This document shows, piece by piece, positions 1 to 4,671 of a DNA stretch of 11,019 nt. The translations under genes and the position numbers were made by a program. Source of the stretch: JAXDLW01 sp046262515 (GTDB lineage: Bacteria; Chloroflexota; Dormibacteria; DASZGP01); assembly GCA_046262515.1 (NCBI GenBank), contig JBHEMP010000150.1:1-11019 (forward strand), given 5' to 3'. The notes under the pieces are model-generated. The model saw nothing but the letters and a program-made list of their open reading frames with translations. It did no database searches and had not been told where the DNA came from. Every line of letters begins with the position of its first letter. The stretch's first letter is position 1.

Positions 1-2
1 AT

Positions 3-116
3 GGGTTGACCCGCGACCCGGAAGTTTTCCGGGCCACCGTTGAGCTGGTTGCGAGGTTCGTGGAAGGGCTTAACGGCATGCCAGATGAGGCGACAGTAAG
101 GCGGCTAGGATCCTGA
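3..116 (+). CDS. C-terminal end of an unidentified protein (partial)
   Basis: An open frame runs from the window edge to a TGA at 114-116, giving about 37 residues that end in ...ATVRRLGS. The piece looks helical and amphipathic (around FRATVELVARFVEGL) with no recognisable motif. About two thirds of its third codon positions are G or C, a little lower than the clear genes here, so coding is likely but not sure. A GC-rich hairpin follows at once (120-141), which supports a real gene end. The start lies outside the window. No family can be named from so short a tail. Confidence 0.4.
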   Translation, partial: GLTRDPEVFRATVELVARFVEGLNGMPDEATVRRLGS

Positions 117-119
117 CGG

Positions 120-141
120 CCCGGGGGCACGTCTCCCCGGG
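120..141 (+). terminator. GC-rich hairpin after the first gene
   Basis: CCCGGGG (120-126) pairs perfectly with CCCCGGG (135-141) around an 8-base loop, four bases after the TGA at 114-116. There is no U tract, so it is a terminator-like hairpin and not a textbook intrinsic terminator. High-GC genomes often show such U-poor hairpins at gene ends. Confidence 0.35.
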
Positions 142-317
142 GTCAGCGGCGCCGCCCCGATGTTTGTAGCTGCCGCGACGCGGCGTCTCTTCCACGTCCT
201 CCCGCCGTCGCTGGATGCTGCCGCCATCGTCCTGCCGGTCGCTCCAGATTCACCCGGGAAGACGTGCCCCCGAGCCGCCAGTGGTTCGCGCCCTACCTGC
301 GTCTCCTTGACAACAAA

Positions 318-576
318 TCAGCCTTCCGCGGTGGTGCAGAGATTGCATAGGCGGGGGTGGCGCTCCCGGCGCAACCCGTGTCGCGGCGTAACGAGCACGC
401 AGGACGGATTGACTTAGGCTACTTAGAGAGCGGGCGCGCACAGTTTCGAGGGGTGGCGAGGAAGCCCCGCCAGGGGCTTTCCGCGATAACTCCGCCCCGT
501 CCGGCGACACGGGTTGTGCCGGGAGTGACAGGACCCCCGCCTGGTGCGTTCGCTGTCGCACCCTCTCGGAAGCTGA
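318..576. repeat. Diverged long inverted repeat, possible MITE-like element
   Basis: The left arm (318-384) and the reverse complement of the right arm (504-576) line up over about 70 bases with small gaps. The best block, 358-384 against 504-530, matches at 24 of 27 positions with no gap, sharing the core CTCCCGG..CAACCCGTGTCGC. Outside it, AGGCGGGGG (349-357) matches 534-542 after a 3-base insertion, and the outer ends share TCAGC followed by CTTCCG. In RNA two of the three core mismatches would become G-U pairs. About 119 bases lie between the arms and include a 7-bp hairpin. The outer right end stops within six bases of the sseC stop codon. It could be a decayed miniature transposon, two opposed copies of a small intergenic repeat, or a long structured RNA. 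No target-site duplication was recognised. Confidence 0.6.
462..479 (-). terminator. Hairpin downstream of cysA-sseC
   Basis: AAGCCCC (462-468) pairs perfectly with GGGGCTT (473-479) around a GCCA loop. It lies about 100 bases past the sseC stop on the minus strand and inside the inverted-repeat element. The run of T at 478-480 is on the + strand side, so it would work slightly better as a + strand terminator. It is the strongest simple hairpin between the first gene and sseC. Confidence 0.4.
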
Positions 577-581
577 ACTCC

Positions 582-884
582 TTAGGCGGTGACGGCCTGT
601 GGCAGCTCGAAAGTGACCTCCGCCGAGGCCCTGTGGGCCAGGGTGACGGTTTCCTCCATGCGATCGGCGCCGGGCGCCAGGCAGGAGACCCTCCAGGACC
701 CCGCGACCGTCCAGAATTTGAACGCACCATCCGCCTCGGTTCGAACCTCGGCGACGAACTCCTCCTGCGAGCCGGTGAGGCGCACATAGGCCCCTTCCAG
801 TGGGGCTCCGCCCCGGTAAACAATGCCGTAAATCGCATTGTCCCCGACGAAGTCGGCGGGCGCCTCCACGCAGCTGCTGCTCAT
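582..884 (-). CDS. sseC: SseC-like DUF1416 protein, sulfurtransferase partner
   Basis: This 100-residue protein belongs to the DUF1416 family, known in Mycobacterium tuberculosis as SseC, which is encoded beside CysA-type sulfurtransferases there. The family pattern is visible: G20-x-V near the start, P28..GAYVRL (31-36), EEFVAEVRT (41-49), DGAFKF (52-57) and GSWRV (62-66), which suggests a small beta-sandwich like the carboxypeptidase regulatory fold. Its length equals the family norm. The ATG overlaps the cysA stop in an ATGA (881-884), so translation is probably coupled and dosage matched. The biochemical role is not established; a link to sulfur transfer rests on the conserved neighbourhood. 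There is no signal peptide, so it is expected in the cytoplasm. Family assignment is very secure; function is inferred. Confidence 0.93.
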   Translation of the reverse strand: MSSSCVEAPADFVGDNAIYGIVYRGGAPLEGAYVRLTGSQEEFVAEVRTEADGAFKFWTVAGSWRVSCLAPGADRMEETVTLAHRASAEVTFELPQAVTA

Positions 885-1750
885 GAGGCTGACGCACCTT
901 CTTCGACGTGTTCTTTGGCGATCGGCACTCCCACGAGGGAGCCGTACTCGGTCCAGGAGCCGTCGTAGTTCTTGACGTTCTTGAACCCGAGCAACTCCCG
1001 AAGCACGAACCAGGTGTGCGAACTGCGCTCCCCGATGCGGCAGTAGGCGATGACCTCGCTTCCGCTGTCGAGCCCCTGCTCATCCACATAGAGCCGCTGC
1101 AGCTCCTCCAGGGACCTGAAGGTACCGTCCTCGTTGGCGGCCTTGGACCACGGCACGTTCCTCGCGCCGGGGATGTGACCCTTGCGCTGGGCCTGCTCCT
1201 GGGGCAGGTGGGCGGGCGCGGATAGCTTGCCGGAGAACTCGTCGGGGCTGCGCACATCGACCATGGCGGTCTTGTCCACCTTGCTGATGACCTCGTCCCG
1301 CATCGCCCTGATCGAGGTGTCAGGCTCCTGGGCGGTGTACGAGCTTGCGGAGACGGGGGGCTTCTCGGCGGTCAATTCACGGCCCTCCAACTCCCACTTC
1401 TTACGGCCGCCGTTCATCAGCTTCACGTTCTCGTGGCCGTAGAGCTTGAAGTACCAGTAGGCGTAGGCAGCGAACCAGTTGTTGTTGCCACCGTAGAGAA
1501 CCACCAGGTCCCCGTTGCCAACACCCTTGGCGCTCATCAGCTTCTCGAACTTCTCCCTGCTGACGAAGTCGCGCATCAGGCTGTCCTGCAGTTCGTTCTG
1601 CCAGTGCAGCGAGGCAGCGCCCTGGATATGTCCCCGCTCGTAGGCCTCGGTGTCCTCGTCCACCTCGATGAGCCGGATCGCCCCGGACTTCAGCTGTTCG
1701 GCGACCCACTCGGTGGATACCAGTGAACCGGGGTTGGCGTACTCACTCAT
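881..1750 (-). CDS. cysA: Thiosulfate sulfurtransferase (tandem rhodanese), CysA/CysA2 type
   Basis: This 289-residue enzyme moves a sulfane sulfur from thiosulfate to an acceptor such as cyanide or a thiol, through a persulfide on cysteine. It has two rhodanese domains: an inactive N-terminal one (about 9-125) with the block YGGNNNWFAAYAYWYFKLYG (86-105), and a catalytic C-terminal one (about 145-278) with VDVRSPDEFSG (164-174) and the active loop C237-RIGERS. As recalled, these blocks are nearly identical to M. tuberculosis CysA2/CysA3. Despite the symbol it is not the sulfate ABC transporter ATPase. The start at 1750 was chosen because GGAGG (1759-1763) lies 8 bases upstream; an in-frame ATG at 1765 lies on the far side of that site and is unlikely. 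It is the first gene of a two-gene operon with sseC. Confidence 0.96.
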   Translation of the reverse strand: MSEYANPGSLVSTEWVAEQLKSGAIRLIEVDEDTEAYERGHIQGAASLHWQNELQDSLMRDFVSREKFEKLMSAKGVGNGDLVVLYGGNNNWFAAYAYWYFKLYGHENVKLMNGGRKKWELEGRELTAEKPPVSASSYTAQEPDTSIRAMRDEVISKVDKTAMVDVRSPDEFSGKLSAPAHLPQEQAQRKGHIPGARNVPWSKAANEDGTFRSLEELQRLYVDEQGLDSGSEVIAYCRIGERSSHTWFVLRELLGFKNVKNYDGSWTEYGSLVGVPIAKEHVEEGASAS

Positions 1751-1758
1751 GCAGACAG

Positions 1759-1763
1759 CCTCC
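1759..1763 (-). promoter_or_regulatory. Shine-Dalgarno site fixing the cysA start
   Basis: GGAGG on the minus strand ends 8 bases before the ATG at 1750. It excludes the longer in-frame start at 1765, which would overlap the site. Confidence 0.75.
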
Positions 1764-1770
1764 ATCGCCC

Positions 1771-1787
1771 GGCGGCTTCCGGCCGCC
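1771..1787 (-). terminator. Hairpin between the methyltransferase gene and cysA
   Basis: GGCGGC (1771-1776) and GCCGCC (1782-1787) form a perfect 6-bp stem with a 5-base loop. It sits 34 bases past the methyltransferase stop and 7 bases before the cysA Shine-Dalgarno site. It may end the upstream transcript or act as a leader hairpin for cysA. No U tract follows. Confidence 0.35.
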
Positions 1788-1820
1788 CGCTTCGCGTAAT
1801 TCCGACTAAATCAGTAGGAG

Positions 1821-2717
1821 TTAGCGATTATGCCTGAGCCCGCGGCGCCGCTGCAAGCTTGCGGGCCGCTTTGGCAGGCCTGTTTCCGCCTCGAAGTACA
1901 GCATCGAACCCTCTTGCTCCTCCTCCCAACGGACAAACCCGGCCGCCAGCGCCACGCGGCGCAGGTCGGTGGCAAGGGCGGGGTGAAAGAACAGCCAGGA
2001 CCGGTTGAACCAGGGCCGCATCAGGCTCCCGGGCTCGCCCACCACCGCGTTGCCTGTCAAGGTGCCCCCGGGCTTCAGGACGCGGTGCAGCTCCTGGAGC
2101 GCCGCAGCCTTGTCGGGCAGGACGTGGAGGCCGTTGAAACAGAGCGCTCGGTCCACGCTGGAAGAGGTGAGGGGTAGACGGGTTATGTCGCCGCGAAGGA
2201 GCAGCACGTTACGCAGCCCCTCCGCCGTGCGCTCCACCTCCGCCCGCCGCAGCATCTCCATGCTGAGGTCCACCCCGATGTATGTACCCAGCATGCGTCC
2301 TGCCGCGGACCGCAGCGCCGGGGCGCCTCCGACCGGGACGTCAAGGACCACTTCGGCCGGGCCGACTTTCACCCCGGCATCCATCAAGCGAAACATGCGG
2401 TCGACGTCGGTGCCCCAACCGACCCGGCCGGCGAGCCTCGCCAGCCAGCGCTCCTTGATGGCGGTGTCGTAAAGCAGGCCATACGGTGTAGCGAACCAGT
2501 CCAACGTGGGCGCGGGCAGGTTGCCGGGCCAGAGGTCATAGATGCCCTCCAGCGCAACGTGGGTGTGCCCCCGGCTGCAGACCAGGGACTCCCGCCGGGG
2601 GCGCAGGGACCGCCCGCACCGCGGGCAGCGCAGCAGGCCGGTCGGTATCCGTGGAGCCGCGTCTGCCGCCCGTCGTCGCAGAGGGCCGCGAGCCTTTGTG
2701 GTCATCACTGCCACCAT
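1821..2717 (-). CDS. SAM-dependent methyltransferase with N-terminal zinc ribbon
   Basis: A class I methyltransferase of about 298 residues. A zinc-ribbon-like segment comes first: C31-x2-C34, then C47 and H51, followed by LEGIYDLWPG, the same layout as the N terminus of the 23S rRNA guanine methyltransferase RlmA and relatives. The Rossmann domain follows: motif I is VVLDVPVGGAP (122-132), which has VPVGGA where DxGxGxG is usual, the acidic residue after strand 2 is D149 in GVDLSMEML, and RGDITRLPL, CFNGLHVLPD and VLKPGGTL give the later motifs of the Methyltransf_11 type. The C-terminal tail is basic. The substrate is unknown; rRNA, a lipid or a small molecule are all possible. Start choice is open between ATG at 2717 and ATG at 2705; neither has a strong Shine-Dalgarno site. 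It is transcribed away from the DUF1801 gene. Confidence 0.85.
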   Translation of the reverse strand: MVAVMTTKARGPLRRRAADAAPRIPTGLLRCPRCGRSLRPRRESLVCSRGHTHVALEGIYDLWPGNLPAPTLDWFATPYGLLYDTAIKERWLARLAGRVGWGTDVDRMFRLMDAGVKVGPAEVVLDVPVGGAPALRSAAGRMLGTYIGVDLSMEMLRRAEVERTAEGLRNVLLLRGDITRLPLTSSSVDRALCFNGLHVLPDKAAALQELHRVLKPGGTLTGNAVVGEPGSLMRPWFNRSWLFFHPALATDLRRVALAAGFVRWEEEQEGSMLYFEAETGLPKRPASLQRRRGLRHNR

Positions 2718-2725
2718 AGCCTGCC

Positions 2726-2731
2726 TGTTAT
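2726..2731. promoter_or_regulatory. Possible shared -10 element for two divergent leaderless genes
   Basis: Only 20 bases separate the methyltransferase start (2717, minus) and the DUF1801 start (2738, plus). TGTTAT at 2726-2731 ends six bases before the GTG at 2738, the distance expected for a -10 box of a leaderless mRNA. Read on the other strand it is ATAACA, eight bases before the ATG at 2717. Neither gene shows a clear Shine-Dalgarno site. This is inference from spacing and weak motif resemblance. Confidence 0.3.
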
Positions 2732-2737
2732 CGTGGC

Positions 2738-3139
2738 GTGGCCGTGTCCTATGTGAACGACCAAAGGGTTGACGCCTACATACGCTCGCTGCCCACCTGG
2801 CAGCAGGACATATGCCAGCGGGTGCGTGAGCTTGTGCACGAGGCGGACGCTGACGTTGTCGAGACCATCAAGCGCACGCGGCAGCCCTACTTCGTGCTCG
2901 ATGGCAACGTCTGCGCACTCCTTGCGGCCCGCGACCACGTCAATGTCTTCTTGTATGACGGGGCCATGGTTCCCGACCCGGAGGGCATCATCACCGCGGG
3001 TCATGACAACACGACGGCGCGCACCGTCAGCTTCCGTGAGGGAGACGAGATCAACGCGCCGGCACTAAGCGCGATGTTCAAACAAATCATCGCCAACAAC
3101 CGCGCCGGTGGCTGGCGAAAGCTCAAGCGCGAAAGTTAG
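2738..3139 (+). CDS. DUF1801 (YdhG-like) domain protein
   Basis: A 133-residue cytoplasmic protein with the DUF1801 pattern: VDAYIRSLPTWQQDICQRVR near the N terminus, then ETIKRTRQPYFVLDGNVCAL (about 42-61) and VNVFLYDG in the middle, a small alpha/beta fold related to YdhG/YyaQ-like proteins. The family has no agreed biochemical function. It ends with a basic tail (GGWRKLKRES). The start is probably GTG at 2738; GTG at 2744 is an alternative, and no Shine-Dalgarno site is visible, so a leaderless transcript is likely. It converges on the four-helix membrane protein gene with 24 bases between the stops, and a hairpin covers its stop codon. Family assignment is secure, function unknown. Confidence 0.85.
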   Translation: MAVSYVNDQRVDAYIRSLPTWQQDICQRVRELVHEADADVVETIKRTRQPYFVLDGNVCALLAARDHVNVFLYDGAMVPDPEGIITAGHDNTTARTVSFREGDEINAPALSAMFKQIIANNRAGGWRKLKRES

Positions 3140-3150
3140 GAGTTTCGCGC
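3127..3150. terminator. Perfect hairpin over the DUF1801 stop codon, between convergent genes
   Basis: GCGCGAAA (3127-3134) and TTTCGCGC (3143-3150) form an 8-bp perfect stem whose 8-base loop contains the TAG stop of the DUF1801 gene. It lies between two convergent genes (stops at 3139 and 3164), so it can serve both directions. There is no long U tract on either side. Confidence 0.5.
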
Positions 3151-3163
3151 CCGGGGCTGTGCC

Positions 3164-3703
3164 TCAGCCCAGCGGGACGCGCGCCGGTCGTTCGCGGTCC
3201 TTCGACCAGCCATAAGGCGTCCGGCCCTGTGGCTTGTACACCGAGAGGACCGTGGCGGCCACCAGCAGGGCGACGGCAACACTGGCGTGCAGCACCGGGG
3301 CGAAGTTGCCTCTGAGCTCGGCGATCGTGGCGCTGGAGAGGGTGGTTTCGGCGGCCGCGCGTGCCGCGATCCCGCTCAGGCCGAGCATGAAAAGGAGGAG
3401 CACACCGTTGGCCAGCAGGTTTATCCCGAGTTTGAACAGGACCCAGTAGTGCCGGAACAGGCCCCAGTGGGTTCCCAGGGCCTGCAGCAGCCCGGACAGG
3501 AGCGAGGCGAAGCTGAGGGGGACGAGGCCGTACCAACCGATCCAGTCCATGGCAATGTACGCCGCTTTCAACAGCTGGGGATCCCTTCTGGCCAGCCCCG
3601 AGGTGGCCACGGCGAGGAAGGCGAGAACCGCCCCGAGCCATCCGACCGATGTGCTGATGTGAACCGTCAGAGCCAGCTTCCGTAGGCCGGGCCCCATCCT
3701 CAC
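3164..3703 (-). CDS. Four-helix integral membrane protein (DUF2269-like, uncertain)
   Basis: About 179 residues with four hydrophobic segments at roughly 10-34, 47-74, 86-108 and 134-156. The motif HISTSVGWLGAVLAFLAV opens helix 1 and HWGLFRHYWVLFKLGINL leads into helix 3; similar sequences occur as uncharacterised actinobacterial membrane proteins, possibly in the DUF2269 or CopD-like group, but I cannot name the family with certainty. Histidines H15 (helix 1) and H139 (helix 4) could be metal or heme ligands; this is speculation. The start was set at GTG 3703 because it overlaps the upstream gene's stop as GTGA, suggesting coupling; ATG at 3697 is the alternative. A longer frame to 3838 is rejected because its extra residues are antisense-like and polar. 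It is the second gene of a TetR-facing operon. Confidence 0.75.
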   Translation of the reverse strand: MRMGPGLRKLALTVHISTSVGWLGAVLAFLAVATSGLARRDPQLLKAAYIAMDWIGWYGLVPLSFASLLSGLLQALGTHWGLFRHYWVLFKLGINLLANGVLLLFMLGLSGIAARAAAETTLSSATIAELRGNFAPVLHASVAVALLVAATVLSVYKPQGRTPYGWSKDRERPARVPLG

Positions 3704-3915
3704 CGGAGCAGCAGGCTGAACCCAAACAGGACACCGTGGCCGGAGAAGTGTCGGCCCGGTCCGTTGTGACCTGTGGCGATCATTATGGCCGTAAGTAGGA
3801 CCAGGATGAGGAAGGCGATTCCGAACATCTTTACCCACCGCGGCGTACCCGTAGCGGGATTGCCGGGTCCTCCTCCCGGGGTTGGTTTGTCGGGCTGTGG
3901 ACCTTGTTCTGTCAT
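3700..3915 (-). CDS. Small single-helix membrane protein with His-rich tail
   Basis: A 71-residue protein: a Pro/Gly-rich polar N terminus (1-26), one transmembrane helix (about 28-48, WVKMFGIAFLILVLLTAIMI), then a short segment GHNGPGRHFSGHG with H50, H56 and H60, and a second hydrophobic stretch at the C terminus. Comparable small actinobacterial membrane proteins carrying a GHGPGRH-type motif next to a multi-helix partner are known to me only as hypothetical proteins. The clustered histidines suggest metal or heme contact, which is inference. The ATG at 3915 is fixed by AAGGAG at 3922-3927, six bases upstream. It is the first gene of a two-gene operon, with its stop overlapping the next start, and faces the TetR gene across a likely operator. 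Confidence 0.8.
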   Translation of the reverse strand: MTEQGPQPDKPTPGGGPGNPATGTPRWVKMFGIAFLILVLLTAIMIATGHNGPGRHFSGHGVLFGFSLLLR

Positions 3916-3921
3916 TCGCTT

Positions 3922-3927
3922 CTCCTT
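3922..3927 (-). promoter_or_regulatory. Shine-Dalgarno site fixing the small membrane gene start
   Basis: AAGGAG on the minus strand lies six bases before the ATG at 3915. It rules out upstream in-frame starts as far as 4002, which would run through the regulatory region. Confidence 0.7.
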
Positions 3928-3946
3928 CGATGGGTCGCGGGATTCG

Positions 3947-3982
3947 ACGTTTATTTTATCAATACATATTGTCTCATAACGT
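3947..3982. promoter_or_regulatory. Nested palindrome, probable TetR operator
   Basis: CAATA-CA-TATTG (3960-3971) is a perfect palindrome around a 2-base centre. It is flanked by ACGTTTAT (3947-3954) and ATAACGT (3976-3982), which are inverted to each other with one extra base; the two centres lie within one base. The block is AT-rich in a GC-rich genome and sits between the TetR gene and the membrane operon. It overlaps the putative -10 of the membrane operon and the -35 of the TetR gene, so bound repressor could block both. The match to a TetR-type operator is by position and symmetry, not by a known consensus. Confidence 0.55.
3953..3958 (-). promoter_or_regulatory. Putative -10 of the membrane operon
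   Basis: TAAAAT on the minus strand matches TATAAT at five of six positions and lies 37 bases before the ATG at 3915. No strong -35 was found at the usual spacing; the operator palindrome fills that spacer. This would suit a regulated promoter. Confidence 0.4.
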
Positions 3983-3997
3983 GGCGACCTGTATCTT
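3969..3997 (+). promoter_or_regulatory. Putative promoter of the TetR gene
   Basis: TTGTCT (3969-3974) and TATCTT (3992-3997) are separated by 17 bases, each matching four of six consensus positions. The -35 overlaps the right half of the palindrome. A competing reading is GATACT at 4012-4017, whose distance to GTG 4023 fits a leaderless transcript. An additional inverted pair ACGTGG (3979-3984) and CCACGT (3999-4004) lies across the spacer. Confidence 0.35.
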
Positions 3998-4022
3998 TCC
4001 ACGTCGGGCGCGATACTAACGT

Positions 4023-4607
4023 GTGCCTAAGCTCTGGGACGAGACGATCGAGGCTCACCGGCAAGCGGTTCGAGAGGCGACCCTGGATGCGACCGCGGCT
4101 CTGGTGATCAAACACGGTTTGGCCGCCGTGACCATGTCCCGCATCGCCAAGGAGACCGAGATCGGTCGGGCCACGTTGTACAAGTATTTCCCGGATCTTC
4201 AATCGATCCTGCACGCTTGGCTTGAGCGTCAGGTAAGCGTGCATCTGTCCCAGCTGCATGAGATCGGCGCAGGCAGCGGTTCGGCTCGGGACCGGCTCCA
4301 ACGTACCCTTGAGGTGTTCGCGATGGGCATTCGGGAACACGAGGGCGGTGAATTGGCTGCCTTGCTGCATGGCAGCGGCCATGTGCTCCAGGCACAAAAA
4401 CACCTCAGCGCGCTACTTGGGCACCTGATCGCGGAGGCCGTCGAGGATGGTGACGTGCGCAACGACATCGCCCCCGCCGAGCTTGCGGCCTACTGCCTCC
4501 ATGCGCTCAGCGCAGCGGGTGGTCTGCGATCGCGGGCGGCCGTCGCGCGACTGATCACGGTCACGATGTCGGGCCTGGAGCGGACCGCGGATCCGCCCGT
4601 CAAGTGA
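4023..4607 (+). CDS. TetR/AcrR-family transcriptional regulator
   Basis: A 194-residue repressor of the usual TetR size. The helix-turn-helix domain spans about 14-60, with the signature AAVTMSRIAKETEIGRATLYKYF, where TLYKYF is the family hallmark at the end of the recognition helix. The rest (about 65-190) is an all-helical ligand-binding and dimer domain rich in Ala and Leu, typical of the family, with no clue to the ligand. The start is GTG at 4023 with no Shine-Dalgarno sequence. It is divergent from the two-gene membrane operon across 107 bases that hold a nested palindrome, so it probably represses that operon and itself. It converges on the GGDEF-like gene, separated by a strong hairpin. 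Family call is secure; target is inferred from position. Confidence 0.92.
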   Translation: MPKLWDETIEAHRQAVREATLDATAALVIKHGLAAVTMSRIAKETEIGRATLYKYFPDLQSILHAWLERQVSVHLSQLHEIGAGSGSARDRLQRTLEVFAMGIREHEGGELAALLHGSGHVLQAQKHLSALLGHLIAEAVEDGDVRNDIAPAELAAYCLHALSAAGGLRSRAAVARLITVTMSGLERTADPPVK

Positions 4608-4649
4608 CCGCATCGGACGGTGAGGGCGGGAGTGTCGGGGGAACATCCG

Positions 4650-4667
4650 GGGGCCGCTTTCGGCCCC
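4650..4667. terminator. Bidirectional terminator hairpin between tetR-like and GGDEF-like genes
   Basis: GGGGCCG (4650-4656) and CGGCCCC (4661-4667) form a perfect 7-bp stem with a CTTT loop, followed by TTCC on the + strand. It lies between convergent stops at 4607 and 4672, so it can serve both transcripts. Confidence 0.6.
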
Positions 4668-4671
4668 TTCC

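Larger units (their letters stand above)
117..581. other. Gene-free intergenic stretch
   Basis: No convincing gene is visible in these 465 bases. Short open frames exist on both strands, but their proteins are Arg/Pro/Ser-rich with no motif, lack Shine-Dalgarno sequences and are typical of chance reading frames in GC-rich DNA. No tRNA cloverleaf was recognised. The stretch holds three structures: a hairpin at 120-141, a diverged inverted repeat with arms at 318-384 and 504-576, and a compact hairpin at 462-479 that may end the cysA-sseC transcript. The sseC stop codon is at 582-584. Confidence 0.6.

Noticed and set aside
160..417. Possible 85-residue + strand gene
   Set aside because: No Shine-Dalgarno site, no motif, and it runs into the left arm of the inverted repeat.
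117..581. tRNA, riboswitch or CRISPR in the gene-free stretch
   Set aside because: No T-arm consensus, no cloverleaf and no evenly spaced direct repeats were seen. A sulfur- or SAM-sensing riboswitch was considered because of cysA, but the stretch lies downstream of the operon and lacks recognisable conserved boxes.
250..1257. Long open frame on the minus strand, about 335 codons, across cysA and sseC
   Set aside because: It is out of frame with two well-recognised genes on the same strand, is rich in Arg, Ser and Pro, and has no family motif. It is a shadow typical of GC-rich coding DNA.
3704..3838. Four-helix membrane protein extended to 224 residues
   Set aside because: The extra 45 residues overlap the small membrane gene in another frame and are Arg/Pro-rich. 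GTGA coupling at 3700-3703 gives a better start.
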